NCBI RefSeq assembly: GCF_012295615.1
Contig: NZ_CP051183.1
Span: 186,001-250,000, forward strand
DNA from: Bermanella marisrubri
Lineage (GTDB): Bacteria; Pseudomonadota; Gammaproteobacteria; Pseudomonadales; Oceanobacteraceae
Reading direction: 5' to 3'
Length of the DNA: 64,000 nucleotides
A program made the translations under genes and the position numbers. The notes beneath the pieces were generated by a model. The model was not told where the DNA came from. It saw only the letters and a list, made by a program, of their open reading frames with translations, and ran no database searches. Positions 28,700 to 38,137 of this stretch are shown piece after piece. Positions within the stretch are counted from its first letter, which is position 1; each line of letters begins with the position of its first letter.

Positions 28700-29950
28700 T
28701 TAATAAATAGGTTTAGGTTCAATAATGATGGTTTCGACGCGACTTGCTGGTATGTAAATAGATTCTCTACCAACAGAACCATACTCTACCCACCATTCAT
28801 TGACGTATTCTGCACTTAAATGAAGGTTTGCAGCATCAAAGTCAGGTTGTGAATAAGGGTCGATAGTGATTTTGTCATTGGGAAAGTTTGGTAGGCTAGA
28901 GAAGTCCAATAAATCAAAGTTGATTACTCCTGCGTGTTCATCCGCATAGAAATAAAACCTAACGTTATCTTTTATGTATGAAAGCTCGTAAAATGCGCCA
29001 ATAAAACCATCGGGAGAATAGGAGGGTGCATTAATGGTGGCAGAGCTTGTATTTGTATCAACATTTAAGTCATTGATATAAAAGATAGGTTCTTCTAATT
29101 CGAAGCTATTGGCTTGATAGCTAGGCTTTTCACTGATAAGTCGACGAATGGCATGTTCTTCAATCCCTCGAATAGACCACTCTTCTTTAAATTTGCTTGC
29201 CGAGGTCTGCCAAGACATCGGGGGCTCAACAGTGATATCCCATGAGGCATCCGTATTATGCTGTTCAAAGTTTAAAAGCAAATTATTTGTTGGTGAAATG
29301 TGATAAACAGCGTAACCCCAAGCGTCCGCCAATGGTATTTTATGATGTGAAGTTTTTTGTGAATAGGTTGTGTCTCTGAAGTCGACTTCTAGTTTTGAGC
29401 TATTGTCGTATTCGTCAATTTTGAGCGTTCGCTTATAAGCATAGGCTTGGTCTTGCTCTTGGTCGTAGCCGATCGCAACATAGTCGACCTCATTATGATT
29501 GTCATCATACATAAAGAAATCTTGTTGATGCTTTAGTACTACACCATCTGATACATTTTCAGTATTTAAAAAGAAGTCTTGTTTAGGAGCGGGGCAGAGC
29601 TGATAGTTGTATCCGTTTGTTTCGTTATAGGATGTTTCTTCTGATATTACCTTATAGCGAGTAGTGTCAGGATCATAGACAGATTTACTTTGGCAAACAT
29701 AAACAATATGCAAATAACCATCTTCCATGACATGCTCACTTTGACTCATTTCGTGCCAAGTACCATCTTCGTCTTTTGATGCAAAATAGACCGCATTTGT
29801 CGAATCAATGACCAGTGAGCTGTTGTCGTTTTGATCTACATTGGGTGTTGGATTGTTATCATTGTCTGACTCATCACTGCTACCGCAGGCGGTCAAAAGG
29901 GAGGCAGCTAGAGGAAATACCAGCTGTTTGAGGCTGAATCGCTTCATCAT
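28700..29950 (-). CDS. Lipoprotein of unknown function, upstream paralogue
   Basis: 416 residues with a lipoprotein signal ending in LLTACGSS and a short Asp/Asn/Pro linker. The domain has the same sequential landmarks as its neighbour at 27392-28684 (AVYFASKDEDGTWHEMSQ, IVYVCQS, FSSLPNFPNDKI) but identity is low, so the duplication is old. No catalytic motif is visible. It lies 90 bases after the MshQ-like gene and could be in its transcript. Function unknown. Confidence 0.75.
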   Translation of the reverse strand: MMKRFSLKQLVFPLAASLLTACGSSDESDNDNNPTPNVDQNDNSSLVIDSTNAVYFASKDEDGTWHEMSQSEHVMEDGYLHIVYVCQSKSVYDPDTTRYKVISEETSYNETNGYNYQLCPAPKQDFFLNTENVSDGVVLKHQQDFFMYDDNHNEVDYVAIGYDQEQDQAYAYKRTLKIDEYDNSSKLEVDFRDTTYSQKTSHHKIPLADAWGYAVYHISPTNNLLLNFEQHNTDASWDITVEPPMSWQTSASKFKEEWSIRGIEEHAIRRLISEKPSYQANSFELEEPIFYINDLNVDTNTSSATINAPSYSPDGFIGAFYELSYIKDNVRFYFYADEHAGVINFDLLDFSSLPNFPNDKITIDPYSQPDFDAANLHLSAEYVNEWWVEYGSVGRESIYIPASRVETIIIEPKPIY

Positions 29951-30040
29951 CTATCCTTAGAAATTTTGTCCATTAATTAAGCAGGCGCATTCTACCTAGG
30001 CTTATAAAATAGGTAAATAGCTAAGGATTGCTACGGCGTA

Positions 30041-32401
30041 TTATTTCACCATTACCTGATATTCAATCTGAAAACCCGGTGTGTTGTTGTCATACGTTGG
30101 CTTGAATGTACCGGGTAAGTTTAATCGAAAGTGCGTCACGTTCTCATCGTATCCCTCAGTGTCTGGCGTCGGCACATAATTAAAGTTTAAGCCGTTATCA
30201 TTGCTGAATGCGATACTATCGCTTGTGCTGTTTAAACTATTAAAGACGTAACTTAAGCCACTGGTTGATAAACCGATACCGTCTGTAAATATGATTGGGC
30301 TGCTGCCGCTCAGACCATTTACGAACATCTTATTTTGTGAGTCGATTGCTTGAGTTAATTGTGTACTGCCTAAATCGGTACTGATATTTCCCGGATTTTG
30401 AATATCAAGTTTATAACGGACTTCTGCATTAGGAATGGCTTTGGGTTGATTGGTGCCATTGATAGGATCATTGAGCACGATAATATCAGAAGTGATTTGT
30501 AAATCTGGATTACCGGCACAGTGATAATAAACATTGCTTGGAATGATTTGATAATTATTGCCAGTGTTCCAATATAAGGCGTATGCGTCTTGTCCGGTGT
30601 ATTCTTGCAAACGGAATTCAACAGAGTTAAAACCTTGAGAAAGCCTCGTTTCTGCACCATTGTTTCTTGGTCCGTTATTCGCACCATGAAGTCCATACCA
30701 AGAAGTGACGATATTACCGTTAACCTGAGCCTCTACGGCATCATCACCATCGATAGCAAAGCGTCTATTTCGATTCCTATCTAGGTAAATGTAACCGTCA
30801 ATAATCAGTAGCCATTGATCATTGGATCCTGTATCAAAAACATTACCATCATTACTGCTACCTTTATTAATGTCGTTAATAATGGTTTGGCCCATTAAGT
30901 TTTGCATGTTAGCACGAGCATCAACTAAAGCTTGCATCTGTGATGTATTGTTGATGCGCCCTGCGCGATTCGAATATGTATGGCCGTTGATATCGAAGAA
31001 CCTTGCCAACAGTCCAGGTTGTGGATTGGAGCAAGCAGCGGGATTGGTGCCGCCATCTAAAACGGATATGGAAATCGTGCGAGTATTATTGCTCGAGTCG
31101 ATTTCAAAGCGGCTACCATTCACTTGTGCCGATACAACCCCATTACTAACGGCAGTATTTGCTGACAGCGTTAATACTAAAGCGCTTGATGTATTTTGAA
31201 TGTTATCCAAGCTTTTATTGTAGTCACACACTACTGGTGAGCTACCAGCACAACTCCAGTCCATACCACTATTACTGATGAAAGAAATTTCTGATGGTAA
31301 TGAAATGGTTAATTGTGTTGGAGCGGGTGCGATATCCGTCGAAGCGCTATTATTTCGAACATTAAAACTGAGGGTATTAGTGCTGCCTTGTGTCCATGTT
31401 TGTGTTGATGCATTGCTTGTTAGTGTTTCCATATCGGTACCGCAAACATTGTGCGCACCGAAGACTATTGTGGGTTCAACAACAGGACAGGCACGTGAAC
31501 GGATATCAATATTAGACGTAGAAAAGGTCTGCCAATTACTGCCAGGCTTTTTAAATTGAACGGTTATGCCACCGTCACAACACCCTTCGGCACCAATGAC
31601 TTCTAACTTATGGTATCCGGGCGTTAAAGTTTCGGCCCCTGCAAGTGTCTCGCCTGTGTTTGCCCAATTATTGGCCCACCATAAGTCGTCCATCCATTTT
31701 TCGTCGAGTGCAGCATTATTAACATAGAGTCCGCCGCCGCCGCCAAAGTCAGCGCCATAACGAAATTCCCATGTCCCACTTTCGCCTGCTTTTACCTCGA
31801 AGAAGGTTTCACTGTAAGCAATGAAATTGTTGGCTGCACCAAAAGTTGAACTGTTATTAATACCAGTAAAGTCGGTAATAAAGGTGCAACCATAGCCATT
31901 GATATTGTCACTGCTCGAATCAAAGGCATTCATTGCTTCTGATTTAGAATCTGGATCAGCATTACTGTTGCGAGTGTGAAATTTAATGCCCGGTTCAGTA
32001 AAAGTGAAAGGCACATTGGCTCTCGGCGTTGCGCTTTGATTCCCGTAATACAAATAAATAGTTCGATTGCTATTGGCAGCAAGTGTAGGGAAGCGCACCC
32101 AAACGGTAGCGGTCTCTGTAACCTGATTCCAAGACTCAATCCAAAACTCTAATTCTGTGGAGTCATTGCTATCGAATACACGTAAGTCAAAACCATTATT
32201 TGTCCAGCTATATTGGTCGTTAAGTAAAGCTCCAGTGACCGTCATTTTAACTTGGTAGTCCGTGAGAACAGTGCCGCTATTTTCTTGAATGGTGACAGTC
32301 GTTCTGAATGGCCAATCGCATGACTGACGGGCGTGGCTTGATAGGCTAAATATAAAAGCCAGAAGAAAACAAACTAATCCGTTTATAGTTGAACGCAGCA
32401 C
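30041..32401 (-). CDS. MshQ-like secreted surface protein with DUF2341-type domain
   Basis: 786 residues with a signal peptide (LVCFLLAFIFSLSSHA). Residues of about 28-130 form a DUF2341-like lectin-type domain (CDWPFRTTVTIQ, FDLRVFDSNDSTELEFWIESWN, NRTIYLYYGN). A PA14-like region follows (GTWEFRYGADFGGGGGLYVN) ending in the GAEGCCDGG motif seen in MshQ/CCXG-type proteins, then DUF11-like beta domains and another PA14-like unit (GYIYLDRNRNRRFAIDGDDA). MshQ belongs to MSHA pilus loci, but no pilin or pilus assembly gene is present here. No C-terminal anchor is apparent. Likely an adhesin or surface-layer component. Confidence 0.7.
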   Translation of the reverse strand: MLRSTINGLVCFLLAFIFSLSSHARQSCDWPFRTTVTIQENSGTVLTDYQVKMTVTGALLNDQYSWTNNGFDLRVFDSNDSTELEFWIESWNQVTETATVWVRFPTLAANSNRTIYLYYGNQSATPRANVPFTFTEPGIKFHTRNSNADPDSKSEAMNAFDSSSDNINGYGCTFITDFTGINNSSTFGAANNFIAYSETFFEVKAGESGTWEFRYGADFGGGGGLYVNNAALDEKWMDDLWWANNWANTGETLAGAETLTPGYHKLEVIGAEGCCDGGITVQFKKPGSNWQTFSTSNIDIRSRACPVVEPTIVFGAHNVCGTDMETLTSNASTQTWTQGSTNTLSFNVRNNSASTDIAPAPTQLTISLPSEISFISNSGMDWSCAGSSPVVCDYNKSLDNIQNTSSALVLTLSANTAVSNGVVSAQVNGSRFEIDSSNNTRTISISVLDGGTNPAACSNPQPGLLARFFDINGHTYSNRAGRINNTSQMQALVDARANMQNLMGQTIINDINKGSSNDGNVFDTGSNDQWLLIIDGYIYLDRNRNRRFAIDGDDAVEAQVNGNIVTSWYGLHGANNGPRNNGAETRLSQGFNSVEFRLQEYTGQDAYALYWNTGNNYQIIPSNVYYHCAGNPDLQITSDIIVLNDPINGTNQPKAIPNAEVRYKLDIQNPGNISTDLGSTQLTQAIDSQNKMFVNGLSGSSPIIFTDGIGLSTSGLSYVFNSLNSTSDSIAFSNDNGLNFNYVPTPDTEGYDENVTHFRLNLPGTFKPTYDNNTPGFQIEYQVMVK

Positions 32402-32566
32402 TTTAAGCTCTTGTTTATTTTTCTAATCTAAAAGTGTGAGGCAGTATACATTTTCTATGGCAAAGGTTAAGAAATAATCATACATAATACGGCTCATACT
32501 TAATTCTGAGTGCCTCTGGAGAACCATTGGCGTTGATGCATAAGGATGTGCGGCGAGAGTGAAACC

Positions 32567-33292
32567 GTGCGCCCTATATTCTTATTTATAACATTATTGG
32601 CAGTCATTCTGCCCACAGATGCTAGCCCTCAAATAAAACTTTCCCGCAATGGAGTGTGCCACGCCTTAACGGGTCCAATGCAAAGTCCCTATTATGATCG
32701 AGTCAAACGCTATCAAGCATTCGCGTCTTTAGAGGCCTGTCTAAATGCTGGTGGACGTCTTCCGAAAGAGTTGCAGCCTAATTCTTCGCATCGTGAATCA
32801 GTACCTAGCCTTTCCAAAGCTGACGCGTACAGTCGCAAACACTTCGGTCATGGTTGGGATGATGAGGATGGTGATTGTCAAAACACTCGTCATGAAATAC
32901 TGATTCGTCGCTCAACGGTGACGCCAGTGCTTAATGAGAATGGTTGCAGGGCGGTTCATGGGCGCTGGATTTCGCCATTTACGGGGAATGTATTAAGTAA
33001 CGCGCAAGAGGTGGATATTGATCATGTCGTGCCGCTCAAATGGGCTTGGGATCATGGCGCCCGCAAATGGACGAGAGATAAGCGTGAACAATTTGCTAAT
33101 GACCCTGTGAATTTAATCGCAGTGGAAAGAAGCCTAAACCGCCAGAAAGGAGCCAGTGGACCAACACAATGGTTGCCGCCGAAGAATCAGTGTCAGTATG
33201 TGGCTCGTTTTGTAAGAGTACTGCATATCTATGATTTACCAGTTGGCTCATCACTAAAAGCCTTGAAACTGCGATGCTCTGCAATGAACTAA
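32567..33292 (+). CDS. Secreted HNH (DUF1524-type) endonuclease
   Basis: The start is best placed at the GTG at 32567, which has GAGAG about 8 bases upstream and gives a signal peptide (MRPIFLFITLLAVILPTDAS); an ATG at 32546 would add seven residues. 241 residues. The catalytic segment EVDIDHVVPLKWAWDHGA followed by FANDPVNLIAVERSLNRQKG is the His-Asn-His pattern of the DUF1524/GmrSD C-terminal nuclease family, and the family end QWLPP is present. Cysteines at several positions (CHALTG, CLNAG, CQNT, CRAVHG, CQYV) suggest disulphides in the periplasm or outside the cell. Probably an extracellular nuclease for DNA scavenging. Confidence 0.85.
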   Translation: MRPIFLFITLLAVILPTDASPQIKLSRNGVCHALTGPMQSPYYDRVKRYQAFASLEACLNAGGRLPKELQPNSSHRESVPSLSKADAYSRKHFGHGWDDEDGDCQNTRHEILIRRSTVTPVLNENGCRAVHGRWISPFTGNVLSNAQEVDIDHVVPLKWAWDHGARKWTRDKREQFANDPVNLIAVERSLNRQKGASGPTQWLPPKNQCQYVARFVRVLHIYDLPVGSSLKALKLRCSAMN

Positions 33293-33593
33293 TTCTCGAC
33301 CTTTGAGCAATCGTGTCTTTGTGATAATTAAAGCTTTTGCTCTATGTTTTGGCGGTAGTTGAACAAATATTAGTCACTTTTATCAGTGGCTAATATTATC
33401 TATAAGAAATACTGATCAATACCCCAAAAGCCTTATATAGCAAGGGGTTACGTCCAATTGCATGGCGTGATTCACCCTAATGCTCTGGTGTCAATATTGC
33501 TCTAAATGCCTAACGCATGTATAAAACGCCCGTTTGAATTTCCTTGATGATTAAATTTTATCCAAAAATCATCTCTGGTGAGCGGGAAGGTAG
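33293..33593. other. Intergenic region between the HNH nuclease gene and mqo
   Basis: 301 bases without a gene. It contains a 12-bp inverted repeat, ATATTAGTCACT (33367-33378) and AGTGGCTAATAT (33385-33396), with one G-U pair and a 6-base loop; no strong U-run follows. The mqo promoter must lie here; an AT-rich stretch before 33594 is compatible, but no box is convincing. Confidence 0.45.
33367..33396. repeat. Inverted repeat between nuclease gene and mqo
   Basis: Twelve-base arms with one G-U mismatch and a TTTATC loop. It could end the nuclease transcript or bind a regulator of mqo. The sequence alone does not decide. Confidence 0.5.
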
Positions 33594-35081
33594 ATGGCGA
33601 CTAAAGAAATCGATGTATTACTAGTGGGCGGCGGCGTGATGAGCGCTACCTTGGGTACGCTTTTAAATAAGCTAGATCCGTCTTTGCGTTTAACTATGGT
33701 TGAGCGATTAGATCATGTTGCACACGAAAGTACGGATGGCTGGAATAACGCCGGTACTGGCCACGCGGGTTATTGTGAGCTGAACTACACACCGCAAGAT
33801 GATAAGGGCAATGTTGCCATCGATCGCGCTCTAACCATCAACGCGAATTTTGAAATCTCCCTTCAGCTATGGAGCAAGCTCATTGCTTCAGGCGATTTAC
33901 CTGCTCCAGAAAACTTCATTAACCCAACCCCACATATCAGTTTTGTTTGGGGCGAAGAAAACGTAGCCTTCTTACGTCAGCGTTGGGAAAAGTTAAGCGC
34001 TCACCACTTGTTTAAAGATATGGAATACAGCGAAGACCATGAAACCCTTCGCAAGTGGATGCCATTGGTTATGGAAAAGCGCAAGCCACAAGACAAGGTT
34101 GCGGCTACGCGTGTTGCATATGGTAGCGATGTAGATTTTGGTTCGTTAACGCGCAATCTCGTTTCAAGTTTAGATAAGCAAGATAACTTTGAACTGTTAT
34201 TAAGTCATGAAGTTTCAGACCTTTTGCAGAAAGACGATGGCCGTTGGAGCGTACGCCTAAAGGATCGTAACTCAGGTAAAACCAAAACCGTTAAAGCCAA
34301 GTTTGTTTTCCTTGGTGCCGGTGGTGGTGCGTTACCGCTTCTGCAAAAATCCGATATCGAAGAAAGTAAAGGCTATGGTGGCTTCCCAGTTTCAGGGCAA
34401 TGGCTCGTTTGCCAAGACGAAGAAACCATCAAACAGCATCACGCCAAAGTGTATGGTAAAGCGGCTATTGGTGCGCCGCCAATGTCCGTGCCTCACTTAG
34501 ATACTCGCATTATCAATGGTAAGCCAGCTTTATTATTTGGCCCTTATGCAGGATTTACCACTAAGTTCCTTAAAGCGGGTTCGAAATTTGATTTATTAAA
34601 ATCCGTTCGCCGCAACAACCTCATGCCAATGATGGATGTGGGTGTAAACAATATGGACTTAACCAAATATCTAATTGGTGAAGTTATGCAGTCTCACGAA
34701 GATCGTATGACGGCGTTACGCGATTATTTCCCACAAGCGTCATCTGAAAAATGGACATTGGCACAAGCCGGTCAACGGGTACAGATCATCAAGAAAGACG
34801 GTACAGGTCGCGGCAAATTAGAATTTGGTACCGAACTGGTAGCCGCGAAAGACGGTTCATTGGCTGCGCTTTTAGGTGCATCACCTGGTGCATCAGTGGC
34901 GGCACAAGCCATGATCGAAGTATTAGAAAAATGCATGGCCGACAAATTAAACGACGGCTGGCAAGAGCGCTTAAAGCAGTGGATTCCATCGTACGGCGAA
35001 TCCTTGGTCGACAACGCAGCGTTATTAGAAAGCGTTCGTCCAGATGTATTGAAAGCTTTGAAGCTCGATCAACAAAATTAA
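33594..35081 (+). CDS. mqo: Malate:quinone oxidoreductase
   Basis: 495-residue FAD-dependent peripheral membrane enzyme oxidising malate to oxaloacetate with quinone reduction. FAD motif VLLVGGGVMSATLGTLL is at the N-terminus, and the family segments STDGWNNAGTGHAGYCELNYTPQ, FVFLGAGGGALPLLQKSGI-like and GASPGASVAAQAMIEVLE are present. The start is preceded by GGGAAGG. It lies 41 bases before pntAa with no terminator between, so partial cotranscription with the transhydrogenase is possible. Confidence 0.97.
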   Translation: MATKEIDVLLVGGGVMSATLGTLLNKLDPSLRLTMVERLDHVAHESTDGWNNAGTGHAGYCELNYTPQDDKGNVAIDRALTINANFEISLQLWSKLIASGDLPAPENFINPTPHISFVWGEENVAFLRQRWEKLSAHHLFKDMEYSEDHETLRKWMPLVMEKRKPQDKVAATRVAYGSDVDFGSLTRNLVSSLDKQDNFELLLSHEVSDLLQKDDGRWSVRLKDRNSGKTKTVKAKFVFLGAGGGALPLLQKSDIEESKGYGGFPVSGQWLVCQDEETIKQHHAKVYGKAAIGAPPMSVPHLDTRIINGKPALLFGPYAGFTTKFLKAGSKFDLLKSVRRNNLMPMMDVGVNNMDLTKYLIGEVMQSHEDRMTALRDYFPQASSEKWTLAQAGQRVQIIKKDGTGRGKLEFGTELVAAKDGSLAALLGASPGASVAAQAMIEVLEKCMADKLNDGWQERLKQWIPSYGESLVDNAALLESVRPDVLKALKLDQQN

Positions 35082-35122
35082 TATTTACTTACTTTTAAAC
35101 TAAAAACTGGGAGTTGTTCACT

Positions 35123-36259
35123 ATGTTAATTGGTGTACCTAAGGAAATATATCCTGGGGAAACCCGAGTAGCGCTGATTCCAACAGGAATTCAAGAACTA
35201 CTAAACGCGGGTTTCGACGTGATCGTTGAACAAGATGCCGGGGAAGGCGCACATTTCAGTGATGAAGAGTACCGTACGTGCGGTGCAAGCATTGCCCCCA
35301 ATGCCAAGTCTTTATACGAGCAAGCAGACATCGTTATTAAAGTGCGTCAACCACTTGAAGACGAAGTTGAGTTGATCAAAGAAGGCACGACTCTTATTTG
35401 TATGTTGGATGCATGGTTTAACCTTCCGCTTGTACAAAAATTGGCAGAGCGCAAGATCCGTTCTTTCGCATTGGAATTCATTCCTCGTACCACTCGTGCA
35501 CAAAGCATGGACGTATTGAGTTCAATGGGTGCCATCAGCGGTTACCGTTCAGTACTAACAGGTGCAATGGAGCTTCCACAGTACTTCCCAATGCTTATGA
35601 CAGCCGCGGGTACTATTCACCCTGCGAAAGTATTCATCATTGGTGCTGGTGTTGCGGGTCTAATGGCTATTTCTACTGCACGTCGTCTTGGTGCGGTGGT
35701 AGAAGCATACGACACCCGTACTGAAGTACGTGAGCAGGTTGAGTCTCTTGGTGCGAAATTCGTTGAGTTTGATCTAGAAACAGAAGAAGGCACAAACTCT
35801 GGCGGATACGCTACTGAGAAATCTGAAGAGTTTTATCGCAAGCAGCGTGAACAAATGCAGCAAAAAGTATCGCAAGCGGATCTTGTGATTACTACCGCAG
35901 CGATTCCTGGCAAGCAGTCTCCACGTTTGATCACTAAAGAAATGCTGCACTACATGAAAAAAGGTTCCGTTATTGTTGATCTTGCAGCAGAGCGTGGCGG
36001 TAACGTTGAAGGCACAGTTGCTGGCCATAAAGAATACATTGATGGCGTGACCATCATTGGTTACACCGACCATCCAGGTCGTGTACCTGTACACGCTTCA
36101 CAGCTTCTAACCAAAAACGTTTCTACTTTCCTATTAAACATGGCTGCCGAAGGCGAGCTAAACATTGATATGGAAGATGACATCGTTGCCGCTACTTTGG
36201 TTACTGAAGACGGCGAAGTAAAACATGAGGGCTTAAAAGCCCAGCTTGAGCAGGAGTAA
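35123..36259 (+). CDS. pntAa: NAD(P) transhydrogenase subunit alpha, part 1 (NAD-binding)
   Basis: 378 residues from the ATG at 35123 (MLIGVPKEIYPGETRVALIP), supported by GGGAG at 35108-35112. It is the soluble domain I of proton-translocating transhydrogenase, related to alanine dehydrogenase: GVAGLMAISTARRLGAVVEAYDTR is the NAD-binding Rossmann segment and DLAAERGGNVEGT is conserved. The alpha subunit is split, with its membrane part encoded by the next gene. Confidence 0.96.
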   Translation: MLIGVPKEIYPGETRVALIPTGIQELLNAGFDVIVEQDAGEGAHFSDEEYRTCGASIAPNAKSLYEQADIVIKVRQPLEDEVELIKEGTTLICMLDAWFNLPLVQKLAERKIRSFALEFIPRTTRAQSMDVLSSMGAISGYRSVLTGAMELPQYFPMLMTAAGTIHPAKVFIIGAGVAGLMAISTARRLGAVVEAYDTRTEVREQVESLGAKFVEFDLETEEGTNSGGYATEKSEEFYRKQREQMQQKVSQADLVITTAAIPGKQSPRLITKEMLHYMKKGSVIVDLAAERGGNVEGTVAGHKEYIDGVTIIGYTDHPGRVPVHASQLLTKNVSTFLLNMAAEGELNIDMEDDIVAATLVTEDGEVKHEGLKAQLEQE

Positions 36260-36263
36260 GATC

Positions 36264-36548
36264 ATGGAAATGTTTATTATGACATTGACCATTTTCGTAC
36301 TGGCGATCTTCGTCGGTGTGGAAGTGATTAACAAAGTTCCACCTACGCTACACACGCCACTAATGAGTGGTACCAACGCGATCTCAGGTATCGTTGTTGT
36401 GGGTGCCATCATCAGTTCAGGCGCAAGCGAACACACCACAGTGCTTTCAACTGTATTAGGTGTAGGCGCAATTACTCTAGCCACGATCAACATTGTTGCC
36501 GGTTTTATGGTAACCGACCGCATGTTGAACATGTTTAAAAAGAAATAA
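36264..36548 (+). CDS. pntAb: NAD(P) transhydrogenase subunit alpha, part 2 (membrane)
   Basis: 94 residues with three to four membrane helices (FIMTLTIFVLAIFVGVEVI, AISGIVVVGAIISSGASEH, GAITLATINIVAGFMVTDRML). The start at 36264 is set by AGGAG at 36252-36256. The conserved PPTLHTPLMSGTNAISGIVVVG is the signature of the PntA membrane part. Spacing to pntAa is 4 bases and to pntB 14 bases, consistent with one operon. Confidence 0.95.
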   Translation: MEMFIMTLTIFVLAIFVGVEVINKVPPTLHTPLMSGTNAISGIVVVGAIISSGASEHTTVLSTVLGVGAITLATINIVAGFMVTDRMLNMFKKK

Positions 36549-36562
36549 GGTAGCGGAACACA

Positions 36563-37972
36563 ATGGAAACTTTGATTAACCTAGGTTATCTAATTGCTGC
36601 CGTGCTATTTATTCTCGGCATCAAAGGTATGACATCGCCTAAAACTGCAGTACGCGGTAACCAGATGTCAGCAACAGGTATGCTTATCGCTGTGGTTTCA
36701 GCACTACTAGACCACAACGTTGTTAGCTTCGAATACATCATTATTGGCCTACTACTTGGTGGCACGATCGGTTTCATCATGGCTAAGCGTGTTGCCATGA
36801 CCGGCATGCCAGAAATGGTAGCAACGCTTAACGGTATCGGTGGTGGTGCCTCACTATTAGTAGCCGCAGCCAACTATCTTGAAAGCCAAAAGCTTGCCGA
36901 AATGGGTCAGTTCACACCAACTTATGATTGGTCGCTAGCGGTTATCCTGTCGATTCTAATCGGTGCAGTGACACTAACCGGTTCTTTCATCGCTGTGGGT
37001 AAACTAAAAGGCAGTATCGGCGATTCAAATAAAGTGCGTCTATACAAGTGGATCGTTAAACTTTGCTTCGCTACCCTGATTGCCGGTGCGGTTTACTTCA
37101 CCATGTACAACCCACTTCAAGCAGATCTTCTAATCATTGGTTTGATTGTTGTGTGTTTGATTCTTGGTATCTGCCTGGTTATGCCAATCGGCGGTGCCGA
37201 CATGCCAGTGGTGGTTGCACTTCTAAACTCTTACTCAGGTTTGGCCGGTGCAGCAGCAGGTTTTGTATTGGGCAACAATGGTTTGATCATCACAGGTTCT
37301 TTGGTGGGTGCTTCCGGTATCATCCTAACCAGCATCATGTGTAAAGCTATGAACCGCTCATTAACCAATGTATTGTTCGGTGGTTCAATGTCTGAGCAGA
37401 GCGGTGTAAGCCGTTCAGAAAACGACGCTTTCTACGAAGGCAAAGTGAAGTACTCAAGCCCAGACGAACTAGCCATGTTGCTAGACGGTGCACAAAAAGT
37501 TGTATTCGTTCCTGGTTATGGTCTTGCGGTAGCACAAGCCCAGCACGCAACACGTGAACTAGCGAATATGCTTGAGAAGAATGGTTGTGACGTTAAATAC
37601 GCGATCCACCCAGTAGCGGGTCGTATGCCTGGTCACATGAACGTTCTTCTTGCAGAAGCAGAGGTACCATATGATCAATTGGTAGAAATGGATGCCATCA
37701 ACCCTGAGTTCTCTCAGACGGATGTGGCAATCGTATTAGGCGCAAACGACGTTGTTAACCCAGCGGCGGCTGACGATCCAAACTCTCCAATTTACGGTAT
37801 GCCTATTCTTGATGTACACCACGCGAAAACCGTGGTTAACGTTAAGCGTAGTTTGTCACCAGGTTTTGCTGGCATTCCAAACGGATTGTTTACCCGTGAC
37901 AACTCACTAATGGTGAAAGGCGATGCGAAAGACGTATTGCAAGAAACCATTAGTGCACTGAAAGAGCTATAA
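36563..37972 (+). CDS. pntB: NAD(P) transhydrogenase subunit beta
   Basis: 469 residues: an N-terminal membrane part of about eight to nine helices and a C-terminal NADP-binding domain III (VVFVPGYGLAVAQAQHATRELANMLE, VHPVAGRMPGHMNVLLAEAEVPYD-like, VIVLGANDVVNPAA). It completes the proton-driven NADH to NADPH transhydrogenase. A strong terminator follows. Confidence 0.97.
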   Translation: METLINLGYLIAAVLFILGIKGMTSPKTAVRGNQMSATGMLIAVVSALLDHNVVSFEYIIIGLLLGGTIGFIMAKRVAMTGMPEMVATLNGIGGGASLLVAAANYLESQKLAEMGQFTPTYDWSLAVILSILIGAVTLTGSFIAVGKLKGSIGDSNKVRLYKWIVKLCFATLIAGAVYFTMYNPLQADLLIIGLIVVCLILGICLVMPIGGADMPVVVALLNSYSGLAGAAAGFVLGNNGLIITGSLVGASGIILTSIMCKAMNRSLTNVLFGGSMSEQSGVSRSENDAFYEGKVKYSSPDELAMLLDGAQKVVFVPGYGLAVAQAQHATRELANMLEKNGCDVKYAIHPVAGRMPGHMNVLLAEAEVPYDQLVEMDAINPEFSQTDVAIVLGANDVVNPAAADDPNSPIYGMPILDVHHAKTVVNVKRSLSPGFAGIPNGLFTRDNSLMVKGDAKDVLQETISALKEL

Positions 37973-38004
37973 TCAATTCGTAGATCGATCAGACAAAAGG
38001 AAAG

Positions 38005-38041
38005 AAAGCCCGCTGATGAAAATCAGCGGGCTTTTTTTATG
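38005..38041 (+). terminator. Rho-independent terminator of pnt operon (repeat copy 1)
   Basis: Perfect 11-bp stem AAGCCCGCTGA (38006-38016) / TCAGCGGGCTT (38023-38033), loop TGAAAA, followed by a T-run to 38038. The 37 bases 38005-38041 recur with one mismatch exactly 1600 bases downstream. Confidence 0.95.
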
Positions 38042-38137
38042 AAGAGCCTAAATATGCGCAATAATAAGATTAAAGTATTATTTACCGGAGCAAATGTTTT
38101 GCCTACCTTCATTGGCTTTTGATTTAGAGGATTAAAG

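Noticed and set aside
32567-33292. HNH protein as a partner of the DUF262 defence gene
   Set aside because: It has a signal peptide, several cysteines and lies 30 kb away, so it is a secreted nuclease rather than part of an intracellular restriction system.
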